This document shows, piece by piece, positions 8,341 through 17,006 of a DNA stretch of 64,000 nt. The stretch covers positions 62,001-126,000 of the forward strand of contig JAEINQ010000006.1 of assembly GCA_016342285.1 (NCBI GenBank), given 5' to 3'. Positions within the stretch are counted from its first letter, which is position 1, and each line of letters begins with the position of its first letter. Source of the DNA: Desulfobacterales bacterium (GTDB lineage Bacteria > Desulfobacterota > Desulfobacteria > Desulfobacterales > JAEINQ01). Made by a program: the position numbers and the translations under genes. Below the pieces are notes generated by a model that saw only the letters and a list, made by a program, of their open reading frames with translations, ran no database searches and was not told the origin of the DNA.

Positions 8341-8614
8341 CGGCGGAATCGCTGGATACTGGGTACTGGATACTCGATGCTGGATGTGGGATCGAAATCG
8401 AGTTATTGGATTGCCGCATTGGGCATTGACGAATTGACGAAATTGCGGATTGCCTTCCTTCAGGCTTCAGACTTCAGGCTTCAGACTTCGGACTTCAGGC
8501 TTCAGACTTCGGACTTCAGTCTTCGGACTTCAGACTTCAGACTTCGGACTTCGGACTTCAGTCTTTCCCTGGATGTGGGATCTGGGCCTGCCCGGCGTAG
8601 CCGTAAGGCGAAGA
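8341..8614. repeat. Composite heptamer element, copy A
   Basis: It contains ordered modules: six CTGGATA-like heptamers (8352-8393), a GAATTGACGAATTGACG module, 15 unbroken heptamers of CTTCAGA type (8458-8562), and the tail CTGCCCGGCGTAGCCGTAAG. Copies B, C and D (11.3, 11.6 and 16.1 kb) carry the same order. Because 7 is not a multiple of 3, all frames read SDFRLQT-like heptads, which explains the spurious ORFs here. Confidence 0.85.
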
Positions 8615-9045
8615 CGGGATGGGGAATCCCGATCAGTGTGGAGTGACTAAAGTTAATGAGTCGCTACGCTCCACCGGTTTTTTGTACGGGCGATCCGTTC
8701 TCAAACCAGACCAGGCCACACATGATGGTCACACCCGGCCGTCATTCCCGCGAAGGCGGGAATCCAGAAGGCATTAAGAAACCAATAATTTCAGCTTCGT
8801 GTACTTCGTGCTCTTCGTGCTCTTCGTTGTAAATTAGAAAAGTTGGCGCGACAGTGAACCGTCTATTCAACCCCCAGCCGAGAATTTTAAAACCGCGGAA
8901 TGTCGAATTTCCAATTTCGAATTCTCAGGTATCGTCACCGGACGCCTTGAACTCTGGCGGCCCACAACACACAAAGCTGAATCTCTCCCACCGTTGTTGA
9001 TTTTTAGCGGCAAAGCCGCGTTTCAGTTAAAATTGCTCCGCAATT
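8615..9045. other. Gene-free repeat mosaic
   Basis: It holds a TGACTAAAGTTAATGAGTCG segment of the R3 type (about 8643), the dispersed inverted repeat GTCATTCCCGCGAAGGCG (8741-8767), a period-9 array CTTCGTGTA CTTCGTGCT (about 8795-8830) and a period-7 array AATGTCG AATTTCC AATTTCG (8899-8926). No gene is seen. Confidence 0.65.
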
Positions 9046-10830
9046 TTAACTATAGGGATACCGCCGGGCCTTGATGACCTTGTCGGCAATGGTGCGCCGC
9101 AGGGCAACGGTGTTTTCCATGGGCGCGGCAGCCAGGCGGTCGGCCCGGGCGGCAAGGGCCGTCAGCTCATCACCGGCTTCAGCAAAGGTAAAGACCTCTT
9201 TGGCAAAACCGGCCGTTTTGGGCACGGCATCGGCCATATAGACCTTGATGGCCGCCAGGTGAAGCGCCGCCTTCTCCTCCCCTTTTTGGGCCAGGACCTT
9301 TTTGGCCCGGAGCAGTCCGGACTCCATGGTGTAGATCTGGATAATCATGTCGGCCAGAAGTTCGAGGATCTCCTGATCTTCGCTAAGGGTGCCGAGTAAT
9401 TTTTTGGCCACCGTATCCACGGTCAGCAAAAAGAGCTCCTTGCACCGGCTCAAGGCGTCCGCCTGGCAGGCAAGGGGCCCATCCGAAAAATCCTGCCCTA
9501 CCGCCCGAACGCCTGCAGCCCCCACGGCCTCGGCCACCGCCTCCATGAGAGGAAGTCTTCCCTTCATGGCGTATTTTAAGATATTGCCAGCCACCACCAG
9601 GCGGTTGATCTCGTTGGTCCCCTCAAAGATCCGGTTGATCCGCGAATCCCGGTAGGCCCTCGCGGCCGGGTATTCGGCAATGTAGCCATTGCCGCCGAAG
9701 ATCTGGACCATGTCGTCCACCACATGGTCCAGGGCCTCGCTGCAAAAGACCTTCACGATGGCGCACTCCACGCTGTACTCTTCGATGGCCCGGGCGATCT
9801 CAGCGCCCTGGCTTTTTTGGGCCGGGTCCAGGGTGGCCATCTTGTCTTCGATGGCCGCGGCCAGACGATAGGTGACCGATTCGGCCATATAGGTGTCGAT
9901 GGCCATCTGGGCAAACTTTTTCCGGATCATGCCGAAAGAGCTGATCTTGCGCCCGAACTGTTGCCGCTCGTTGGCGTAGGGGACGGTGCGGGCCAGGGCA
10001 GCCTTGGCCGCGCCCACGGCGGTGGCTCCGAGCTTATACCGGCCGATGTTGAGCACGTTAAAGGCGATCTTGTGCCCCTGCCCGATTTCAAACAGGACAT
10101 TTTCCTTCGGCACCTTGCAGTCTTTCATGATCACCGGGACCGTGGAAGATCCCTTGATTCCAAGCTTTTTCTCCTCAGCCCCCACGGAAAAGCCCTCAAA
10201 CCCCTTTTCAACGATAAAGCCGGTAAAATGCTCGCCGTCCACTTTGGCAAAGACCGTGAGCACATCGGCCCAGGCCCCGTTGGTGATGAAGATCTTCTCG
10301 CCGTTGAGCAGGTAATGGCTGCCGTCGGCAGACAGCGTGGCCGTGGTGGCGGCGTTCATGGCATCGGAACCGGCCCCGGATTCGGTGAGGCAATAGGCAC
10401 CCACATATTCGCCGGTGGCCAGCTTGGGAAGATATTTCTTTTTTTGCGCCTCGGTGCCGAACAGAAAGATCGGCAGGCTGCCGATACCGGTCTGACAGGT
10501 GTGGCAGACGGCAAAGGAATAGCCCGCCCCCATGGCCTCACTGACCAGGCAGGCACTGATCTTGTCCATCCCCTCCCCGCCGAACGCTTCGGGAATGTCC
10601 GTGGCGTTTAAGCCCAGTTCGCCGGCGATCTCAAGCCAGTTACGGGCGTTGGACTCGATTTTCTCCTCGATGAGTTCGGCGTTTCCCTCCAGTTCCTTTT
10701 TGACGAAATCGGCCGCCGCCTTTAACACCATCCGGTGTTCTTTGGAAAAATCTTCCGGCGTGAACACATCCGCCGGCTCTGCATCGTGGATCAAAAATTC
10801 ACCGCCCCTGAAAATCCGCCGTCCGGACAT
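9046..10830 (-). CDS. Acyl-CoA dehydrogenase, long form (594 residues)
   Basis: This FAD enzyme introduces the alpha-beta double bond in acyl-CoA thioesters during beta-oxidation or aromatic-acid breakdown. The N-terminal and central domains are normal (YCLTESGAGSDA flavin-binding signature, QQFGRKISSF helix, AEYPAARAYRDSRINRIFEGT). The Glu in RIFEGTNE is the likely catalytic base. About 160 extra residues follow the usual end, giving the 590-600-residue form related to very-long-chain enzymes and common in Desulfobacterota. The start is fixed by GGGAGG before the ATG at 10830. It stands alone without an Etf or thiolase neighbour, so the chain length of its substrate cannot be set. Confidence 0.9.
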   Translation of the reverse strand: MSGRRIFRGGEFLIHDAEPADVFTPEDFSKEHRMVLKAAADFVKKELEGNAELIEEKIESNARNWLEIAGELGLNATDIPEAFGGEGMDKISACLVSEAMGAGYSFAVCHTCQTGIGSLPIFLFGTEAQKKKYLPKLATGEYVGAYCLTESGAGSDAMNAATTATLSADGSHYLLNGEKIFITNGAWADVLTVFAKVDGEHFTGFIVEKGFEGFSVGAEEKKLGIKGSSTVPVIMKDCKVPKENVLFEIGQGHKIAFNVLNIGRYKLGATAVGAAKAALARTVPYANERQQFGRKISSFGMIRKKFAQMAIDTYMAESVTYRLAAAIEDKMATLDPAQKSQGAEIARAIEEYSVECAIVKVFCSEALDHVVDDMVQIFGGNGYIAEYPAARAYRDSRINRIFEGTNEINRLVVAGNILKYAMKGRLPLMEAVAEAVGAAGVRAVGQDFSDGPLACQADALSRCKELFLLTVDTVAKKLLGTLSEDQEILELLADMIIQIYTMESGLLRAKKVLAQKGEEKAALHLAAIKVYMADAVPKTAGFAKEVFTFAEAGDELTALAARADRLAAAPMENTVALRRTIADKVIKARRYPYS

Positions 10831-11318
10831 AGGTCCTCCCCATTTTAGGTTTGTAATGCGCCAACTTGACCCTAACGATGCAAAAGCCGGAGGGCTTCAG
10901 AGCCAAGGCGCAAAGGGTGAAGTCGTAGTTCTTTACTGCGAACCCTATGCAACGCCGGCTCTGGGGTTCTCCGGCTTTCCCGACCTGTCGGGCGTAGCCG
11001 TAGGCGAAGACTGAAGGGTAAAAAACAATGGGAAATCATCCGGCATTCTGGAATCAATCGGTGGTGAAATCCATACATTGACTGTTAAATTTCTTTTTAT
11101 ATCGAAATGTCTGCGTCTTAACCGCTTTCGTTATGTTTTTATGCAACTATAGGGTTGATGCACGTGTAGGCAGTCGCTTGAGCCACAAAGGCACAAAGCG
11201 CACAAAGCGCACAAAGCGCACAAAGAAAAAATTGCTTACTTCAATGGGATTCGGATTCCATTCTGTTTATTCTATCCCCCAATAAAATCAAGATATTTTA
11301 TGTAAAAGAAATGCAACA
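10831..11318. other. Gene-free gap with period-9 array
   Basis: A CACAAAGCG period-9 array lies at about 11184-11226. Before it is a segment with GTCGGGCGTAGCCGTAGGCG, a relative of the tail module in the composite heptamer elements. No gene is visible. Confidence 0.55.
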
Positions 11319-11486
11319 GGGATGGGGGATGGATTCTGGATACTGGATGTTGGATGCTGGATACGGGATGGGGAATACGGGATGGGGGATCTGGGATTGC
11401 GAATTGGCGGATTGACGAAATTGCGGATTGCCTTCCTTCAGACTTTAGTCTTCGGATTTCAGTCTTTTTTGGGGATCCGAGATCTG
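11319..11486. repeat. Composite heptamer element, copy B
   Basis: Nine contiguous heptamers ATTCTGG, ATACTGG, ATGTTGG, ATGCTGG and onward (11333-11395) are followed by the GAATTGGCGGATTGACG module and a decayed CTTCAGA array ending AGTCTTTTTTGGGGAT. Same module order as copies A, C and D. Confidence 0.8.
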
Positions 11487-11559
11487 TGAAGGAAGATGCG
11501 GGCGACTCTTATCTAACTTCAAAGTCAGAGGCTCTGTTTAAACCGGCCAAGGGCCGGCG

Positions 11560-11760
11560 GCAGCGCTGGATACTGGATGCGGGATGCGGGATATAGGATT
11601 GCGAATTGGCGGATTGCCCGCCTTCAGTCTTCGGACTTCAGACTTCAGTCTTTTTTGGGGATATGGGATACGGGCCTGCCCGGCGTAGCCGTAAGGCGAA
11701 GACAGGTTAATCCTGTCTAAAAAACAATCCTGGCTATCCTGTTAATCCTGTCTAAAAATA
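11560..11760. repeat. Composite heptamer element, copy C, plus period-9 tail
   Basis: Five CTGGATA-type heptamers (11566-11600), the GCGAATTGGCGGATTGC module, four CTTCAGT-type heptamers (11622-11649) and the CGGCGTAGCCGTAAGGCG tail are followed by the period-9 units TCCTGGCTA, TCCTGTTAA and TCCTGTCTA, which end at the stop codon region of the ArsA-like gene. Confidence 0.8.
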
Positions 11761-11768
11761 AAAACCAG

Positions 11769-12725
11769 CTAAACCGCGACCATGAGGCTTTCGGAAAGGG
11801 TCGGCCCCAAGGGCAAATCATGGTGCGGTAAAAAGCCGTGAAAGGCGCCCGGGTGGGCGGCAAGGTACTGCTTGAGGGCGGCCAGGCCGATGGGGGCGAC
11901 CGGGGCCGCGGGAAGACGGGATACGGGCAAGGATCCGAAGGCTCTGGAAATCCGGCCCCCGGACCCGGCGGGATCGGCCCGGTTGACCACCAGACGGTCG
12001 ATGGCCATGCCTTGGACGGCCAGGCCGTCACGGATCCGGATCGATTCGGACAAGGAGAGCCGGTCGTCATTTAAGACCAGATGGATCCGGGCCGGGTCGG
12101 ACAAAAAAAGATCCCGAAGACGGCGGTGTCGTTCGATCATATCGCCGAGAGTGTTCTTGACCCGGTCCCGCTCGATCTCCCGGCGTCCGATTCGAATCCG
12201 TGAGATGATCTCTTTCTTCTCGCAGATCAGCATCCTCAACGAAAGCAGTTTTTCGAGCCAGATCAAGGTGATGGCCGGCAGGGCAAAAAACCGCAGGGAC
12301 AGGGCCGTGGGGGCCATGTCAAAGAGGATCGCATCCTGATCGCCTGAGCGGGCCACAACGTCTTCAAAGGCCATGAGCAGGGCATACTCTTCTAAGCCCG
12401 GAGAAAATTCGAGCACCTTGAAATGGTCCTGGATATTGAATGCGCTCTGGTAAAGGTAGGTCTTGCGGATATGTTCCCGGGTCTGTTTGAGGTACCGGGC
12501 CATCCAGCGCCGGGTATCGACCTGTTTGACCGACAAGCCGTCGCAGACCCGGCGCGGTTTCTCCGAAAATTCGGTTTCAAAAATATCCTGCTGGTTGTGG
12601 GCCGGGTCCATGGAGACCAGCAGGGTTTTCCGGCCAGCGGCGGCAAGGGACAATCCGGTCAGGGCTGATGTGGTCGATTTTCCAACCCCGCCTTTTCCCA
12701 CAAAAAAATGCAGCTCCGGTGTCAT
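11769..12725 (-). CDS. ArsA/GET3-family ATPase, single-domain (318 residues)
   Basis: The N-terminal P-loop FVGKGGVGKSTTS (about residues 7-19) and the DPAHNQQD switch motif place it in the ArsA/TRC40 deviant-Walker ATPases. Unlike classic arsenite pumps it has only one nucleotide-binding domain, and no arsB or arsR is nearby, so arsenic efflux is unlikely. Related single-domain proteins handle membrane-protein or cofactor targeting. The ORF track begins 90 codons earlier at 12995, inside repeat DNA; the ATG at 12725 with GGAGG immediately upstream is the start. Two small minus-strand genes lie about 420 bp upstream. Confidence 0.85.
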   Translation of the reverse strand: MTPELHFFVGKGGVGKSTTSALTGLSLAAAGRKTLLVSMDPAHNQQDIFETEFSEKPRRVCDGLSVKQVDTRRWMARYLKQTREHIRKTYLYQSAFNIQDHFKVLEFSPGLEEYALLMAFEDVVARSGDQDAILFDMAPTALSLRFFALPAITLIWLEKLLSLRMLICEKKEIISRIRIGRREIERDRVKNTLGDMIERHRRLRDLFLSDPARIHLVLNDDRLSLSESIRIRDGLAVQGMAIDRLVVNRADPAGSGGRISRAFGSLPVSRLPAAPVAPIGLAALKQYLAAHPGAFHGFLPHHDLPLGPTLSESLMVAV

Positions 12726-13145
12726 ATGCCTCCTTCGGCTGTCCGATTCAAAATGGAATTTTGTCTTCGTGTACTTCGTGATCTTCGTGGTTAAATAAAT
12801 TGTGCGTGTTAACTTTCTGCTCAGCTGTATTTGTGACAAAATCGGATTTTCAATATATCCATAAAATTTAGACAGGATTACAGGATTTAAAGGACAATTT
12901 TGTCTGACCGCTCCAGAAGATCGGCCCGACCCCCGCATCCGCTTCGCGGAAGGCAAAACGCCGGCACGTCCAGACCATCCTGATCGGAAACCCACCGCTG
13001 ATGAGTCAGGCCTTCTTTCTCGATGGCATTGCCCCCTCGCCGAAGGCGATGGCCTATGGCCTGTCCTGCTTCAGGCCGGAAGGCAAGAGATCCTGACCAT
13101 CCTGTTGATCCTGTCTAAAACTGTTTTTCATCTGCCCGGGACGCC
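12726..13145. other. Gene-free gap with period-9 arrays
   Basis: The arrays are CTTCGTGTA CTTCGTGAT CTTCGTGG (about 12765-12790) and TCCTGACCA TCCTGTTGA TCCTGTCTA (about 13090-13118), with the inverted form GACAGGATTACAGGATT at about 12872. No gene is supported; the track extends the ArsA ORF into this stretch only because no stop intervenes. Confidence 0.6.
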
Positions 13146-13427
13146 TCAGTCGATAGACAGTACCGAGAAGAGATCGCCCAGGGGATCGTGGGCCGTGGAC
13201 ACCTTTTCCAGCATGAGATGAAGATCTCTTTCCATGTGCGGCATCAGATCCATGGTGATCTGAATCGGTGGCGACGGAAGCCCCACAAAGGAGCCGAGCA
13301 CCATCAGGGCAAAGATGTTCTCCAACTCTTCGGTTTCATGCTCCAGGACATCGACGGCGCGCCCTCGCCCCACCGCATCGGCCACTTGCCAAAACCGCCG
13401 TATTTTCTTCCAGGCCGCCCGCAACAT
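13146..13427 (-). CDS. Small uncharacterised soluble protein (93 residues)
   Basis: The track joins this to an upstream out-of-place extension. The real product most likely starts at the ATG at 13427, whose bases overlap the stop of the membrane-protein gene (TGATG), indicating translational coupling. The sequence MLRAAWKKIRRFWQVADAVG, then PPIQITMDLMPHMERDLHLM, has no domain I recognise. It has amphipathic helices and no membrane segment. Its pairing with a membrane protein upstream and an ArsA-type ATPase downstream suggests a small conserved locus of unknown job. Confidence 0.65.
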   Translation of the reverse strand: MLRAAWKKIRRFWQVADAVGRGRAVDVLEHETEELENIFALMVLGSFVGLPSPPIQITMDLMPHMERDLHLMLEKVSTAHDPLGDLFSVLSID

Positions 13428-13870
13428 CACGCTCCCGCTTTGACCCGGAAAAGGCGCCGGTCGAAATCGATCCGGTCCTTTGAAGGGTAGCCGTAGTAAA
13501 CCGCGTAAAAGGCCGCCAGGAGAATGCCGAGCCCGTGAAAACCGGGGGAATCGGGCACCAGGGCGGCCAGGGCCAGATAAGGACCGATCATGGACACCTG
13601 AATCAACCGCAGTCGAAACCTGAAAAAGGCCGACTCCCCGACCCGAGCCTCCCCACGCACCCCATGGGCAAAAGCGGCCCGCACCATGACCGGCCCGGCC
13701 ACGGCGCCGGCCAGGGAAAGGCAGAAGATCCACGGCATCCAGGCCCTGATGCTGGCTGTCCACATCCTGGCAAGGCCCGGGCCAGTCACCCGGACCACCA
13801 GGATACCGGCAGCAGCCACCAGGATCGGCAGCAACCACCGGCAATAGCTTTGCCTCAACCGTTCATCCAT
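13427..13870 (-). CDS. Small integral membrane protein (147 residues), unknown function
   Basis: Four hydrophobic segments are visible (WLLPILVAAAGILVV; MPWIFCLSLAGAVAGPVMV; MIGPYLALAALV; GLGILLAAFYAVYYGY), followed by a charged tail ending in FRVKAGA. The start is taken at the ATG at 13870 with AAGGGG upstream; the track's first codon (13876) is a TTG only two codons earlier. No family recognised. It is coupled to the 93-residue gene by a 1-bp overlap. Confidence 0.68.
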   Translation of the reverse strand: MDERLRQSYCRWLLPILVAAAGILVVRVTGPGLARMWTASIRAWMPWIFCLSLAGAVAGPVMVRAAFAHGVRGEARVGESAFFRFRLRLIQVSMIGPYLALAALVPDSPGFHGLGILLAAFYAVYYGYPSKDRIDFDRRLFRVKAGA

Positions 13871-13907
13871 GGCCAAACCCCTTCTTGTACGCTCAGTTCA
13901 GGTTTTA

Positions 13908-14024
13908 TGAACCGCGGACATACACAGACGTTTGAGACTGACTGCCAACAGGCGTTTTTTGCCCGCCCGTCGTAGCCTGTAGGCGAAGTCGGATCTGCGG
14001 TGGCCTGCGTGTGTCCGCGGTTCA
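13908..14024. repeat. Inverted-repeat element P4 (TGAACCGCGGACA arms)
   Basis: The left arm TGAACCGCGGACATACACAG (13908-13927) and the right arm CTGCGTGTGTCCGCGGTTCA (14005-14024) are complementary at 18 of 20 positions. The spacer includes the CGTCGTAGCCTGTAGGCGAAG segment shared with other intergenic elements. Confidence 0.8.
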
Positions 14025-14068
14025 TCGTTACTGTTGCCGGGCACGTGTTGTGCCGGATCCAAAGGCCA

Positions 14069-15814
14069 TCAGACCGTCGACACATGGGCGTCGGGCAGGG
14101 TTGTGTCCTCGTCTGTTTGGAAGAATTTGACGAACCCTTCCACCACGATCCAGGCGGCGATGATGATGATAATGACGTTAATCACCTGAAGCAGCATGTT
14201 ATGAGCACCACCAAACTTCACCTGGTTGACCACCGAGGCCCAGAGGGTCATCACGGCCATAAAGATCGCCGGGAGCCCCGCAACCATCCATTTGAGCCCC
14301 CCCTTGGCTTTGAGGTAGAGGGTGATAACAATCAGGGCCAGGGCCGCCAGGGTCTGGTTCACCGCCCCGAAAAGCGGCCAGAGTTTTAACGCTCCGCCCC
14401 CAGAGGCACCGGTGGCAAAGGCCAGGATCAGGGCCGTGCCTACAGCAATAAAGGTGGCCACATATTTACCGGTGAGAAAATCGAGTTTCAACGTGGTGAA
14501 CAGTTCGCTGAGCACATAGCGCTGGATCCGGGTGGCTGAATCCAGGGTGGTACCGGCAAAGGAGGCGACAAAGACCGCCATGATGGCCAGGGTGAACTGT
14601 TTGGGAATGCCCAGGGTATTGATCATGTTGGCCGCCCCGTCCACAAAGGCTGAAATCTTCGACCCCAGGCCGGCTGCCGCTGCCCAGGAAGAGTAATGGG
14701 TGGTCCAGGCGGCCACGCCGGTCAGGGTTTCGCCGGCCTTGGTGGTGTAGCCCATACCGATACCGGCGGCCACGGCCACGATCACCAGAACCGCCAGGGC
14801 CCCTTCCATGAGCATGGACCCGTAGCCGACAAACAGCGCATCGGATTCATATCGAACCTGTTTGGCCGAGGTGCCCGAGGAGACCAGGGAATGAAACCCG
14901 CTGATGGCACCGCAAGCGATGGTAATAAACAAAAAGGGCCACATGGACGGTGCCTGGGCCGGATTGGCGTCAATGGCCGGAGCCACCATCTCCAGGCGGC
15001 CGGTAAATGCTGAAACAAACACACCCAGTATCAGCAGGGCCATGGCGATGACCAGTTGGTGGGAGTTGATATAGTCCCGGGGCTGCAACAGGGTCGTCAC
15101 CGGCAGCACGGAAGCAATGAATCCGTAGGCCAGTAAGATGATGGTCCAGACCCCCGTGGCCGGAATCCCGGCAATGGCCGGCATTTTAATGGGCAGATAC
15201 GGCCCGAGAAAGACAAAGGCGTACATGAGCAAAATAGCCCAGATGGAGAGAACCGTTGCGCTCTTGCCCTTTTTATAGATCAGATGCCCCAGGGCAATGG
15301 CGATGGGCACTTCGATCCAGACCGCCAGCACCGACTGGGGGTACATGGCAAAAATGACGGCAATGACCAGCCCGAAGATCGCGATCACGATCCAGAGCTC
15401 CAGAAAAACGATGAGGAAGAACAGAAAGCGGGTGCGGTTGTTGATATACTTGGAGGTGTAATCGGAAATCGATTTTCCCTGGTTGCGCATGGAGATGATC
15501 AAGGCGCCGAAGTCATGGACCGCCCCCATGACGATGCTCCCCACAAAGACCCACAGCAGGGCCGGCACCCACCCCCAGATAATGGCGATGGCCGGTCCCA
15601 CGATCGGTCCGGTGCCGGCGATGGAGGTAAAATGGTGTCCGAAAATGATCTCCTTCCGGGTCGGCACGTAGTCGATGCCGTCTTCAAGGGTCACGGACGG
15701 GGTCTCGGCCTCCGGCGACAAGGCAAAAATCCGTTTGCCGATATATTCACCATAGAGTTTATACATGGCAATATAGCCGATGAACGCCACAATCATGATT
15801 AACAACGCTTCCAT
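14069..15814 (-). CDS. cstA: CstA-family carbon-starvation carrier
   Basis: This 581-residue inner-membrane protein has the CstA signature near the N-terminus (FGHHFTSIAGTGPIVGP) and about 16 hydrophobic helices. CstA proteins import peptides or, in the best studied cases, pyruvate. The track start at 15889 is upstream of the true one; the ATG at 15814 (MEALLIMIVAFIGY) follows GGGAGAGG by about 5 bases and begins directly with the first membrane helix. It is slightly shorter than enterobacterial CstA (about 700), as in other deltaproteobacteria. No two-component partner is adjacent. Confidence 0.9.
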   Translation of the reverse strand: MEALLIMIVAFIGYIAMYKLYGEYIGKRIFALSPEAETPSVTLEDGIDYVPTRKEIIFGHHFTSIAGTGPIVGPAIAIIWGWVPALLWVFVGSIVMGAVHDFGALIISMRNQGKSISDYTSKYINNRTRFLFFLIVFLELWIVIAIFGLVIAVIFAMYPQSVLAVWIEVPIAIALGHLIYKKGKSATVLSIWAILLMYAFVFLGPYLPIKMPAIAGIPATGVWTIILLAYGFIASVLPVTTLLQPRDYINSHQLVIAMALLILGVFVSAFTGRLEMVAPAIDANPAQAPSMWPFLFITIACGAISGFHSLVSSGTSAKQVRYESDALFVGYGSMLMEGALAVLVIVAVAAGIGMGYTTKAGETLTGVAAWTTHYSSWAAAAGLGSKISAFVDGAANMINTLGIPKQFTLAIMAVFVASFAGTTLDSATRIQRYVLSELFTTLKLDFLTGKYVATFIAVGTALILAFATGASGGGALKLWPLFGAVNQTLAALALIVITLYLKAKGGLKWMVAGLPAIFMAVMTLWASVVNQVKFGGAHNMLLQVINVIIIIIAAWIVVEGFVKFFQTDEDTTLPDAHVSTV

Positions 15815-16042
15815 AATGCCTCTCCCTTCGTGTTTTGGTTCTTGCGAAAGGCCGGTGCCGGTCCGAAGGGGCCGGACCTGACCCGCCATCTAAATGAGGA
15901 TTGTCAGCAATGGACGTGCCATTCTCGGAAAAGGCCAACACGGGAAATATTGCTCAAAATTGCAGTCGGTTAACGGTCAGGCCGACCCATAAGGGAAAAG
16001 GGGGCTGAAATGGTGGGTGTCGGACTGTTTTCCAAGCTGTAA

Positions 16043-16270
16043 AAGGATGGGGGATCGGGGATGGGGAAATCGAAATCGAGTTGTTGGATTGCCGCATTGC
16101 GAATTGGCGGATTGACGAATTGACGAAATTGCGGATTGCCTTCCTTCAGACTTCGGACTTCAGTCTTTTCCTGGATCTGAGATGTGAGATCTGGGATGTG
16201 GGCCTGCCCGGCGTAGCCTTTAGGCGAAGACGGGATGCCGGATGCCGGATGCCGAATCGCGTCCGGCATG
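16043..16270. repeat. Composite heptamer element, copy D
   Basis: It carries GGATGGGGGATCGGGG heptamers, the module GAATTGACGAAATTGCGG, three CTTCAGA-type units (16144-16164), four TGAGATG-type heptamers (about 16171-16198), the CTGCCCGGCGTAGCC tail and three GATGCCG heptamers. Same order as copies A-C. Confidence 0.8.
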
Positions 16271-16519
16271 ACGGGTCGTCGTTCCTGCGAAGGCAGGAAC
16301 CCAGAGGTCTTGAAAATTGACAGACCTGGTTGCCCGCCTGCGCGGGCATGACGGGAGCAAACGCTCCCGGTTCTTCAATCACGTGGCGGCGAAGCCGCAT
16401 CACAGAATAATTCTATCGCAATTCTGGCATATCGTCTGTCCGGCACGAAGCCGGACAGGCGAAAAAATCCGCTTTTTCCTGTTGATCCTGTCTAAATGGA
16501 TTTTATGGGAACGGGGGGC
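16271..16519. repeat. Dispersed small palindromes and a period-9 tail
   Basis: The palindromes TTCCTGCGAAGGCAGGAA (about 16281) and TGCCCGCCTGCGCGGGCATG (about 16330) are of the same class as those at 4.0 and 8.74 kb. The stretch ends with TCCTGTTGATCCTGTCTAAA, the period-9 array also seen at 11.7 and 13.1 kb. No gene is seen. Confidence 0.6.
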
Positions 16520-16900
16520 TTATTGCCGCTGCCTTCCCCCGCCGCCATATCCACCGCCGCCTCCGGAACCTCGACCCCCGCCTGGACCTCTGCCGCCGCC
16601 AGAGCCGCCGCTACGCCCCCGGCTCGGACCGCGTCCGCCGCCGCCCCGGTCACCTTCGGCCTTGGGACGGGCTTCGTTGACCTTGATGCTGCGTCCCTTC
16701 AGTTCGGTGTCGTTTAACCCCTCGATGGCGGATCGGCCTTCGGCATCGGAGGACATCTCCACAAAGCCGAAGCCCTTGGACCGGCCGGTATCCCGATCAT
16801 TGATGACCCTGACGGTATCGACATGGCCAAACGCTTCGAAGGCCGCCTGCAGATCACTTTCCGAGGTGTCGTATGACAGGTTTCCCACATAGATGTTCAT
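16520..16900 (-). CDS. RRM-type RNA-binding protein with Gly/Arg-rich tail
   Basis: A single RNA recognition motif with RNP2 IYVGNL (residues 3-8) and RNP1 KGFGFVEM (42-49), followed by a 40-residue glycine/arginine tail (RGPSRGRSGGSGGGRGPGGG). Proteins of this layout bind single-stranded RNA and are often cold-induced chaperones in cyanobacteria and proteobacteria. AAGGAG lies upstream of the ATG at 16900. Single gene; a 106-bp gap separates it from the HDOD gene. Regulation by temperature is family knowledge, not seen here. Confidence 0.92.
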   Translation of the reverse strand: MNIYVGNLSYDTSESDLQAAFEAFGHVDTVRVINDRDTGRSKGFGFVEMSSDAEGRSAIEGLNDTELKGRSIKVNEARPKAEGDRGGGGRGPSRGRSGGSGGGRGPGGGRGSGGGGGYGGGGRQRQ

Positions 16901-17006
16901 GGTCTTCTCCTTGTTGTCGGGGTGAGAAAAAAACGGCCCGACGGGTTTGGATAGATCCTTTGTGGCTATGCGATGATATAAAAGGCCCTCCCAAAAAAAG
17001 CCCGGC

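Noticed and set aside
8458-8562. Possible CRISPR array
   Set aside because: Units are 7 bp without spacers; no cas gene is near.
8257-8646. ORF with TSDFRLQTSDFRLQ repeats (129 aa) and its 66-aa neighbour
   Set aside because: It is the translation of a 7-bp array; any frame gives a heptad pattern, and the ORF has no ribosome site or relatives expected of a protein.
12726-12995. 90-residue N-terminal extension of the ArsA-like ATPase
   Set aside because: It encodes repeat DNA (period-9 array), and a GGAGG-ATG start directly before the P-loop domain exists.
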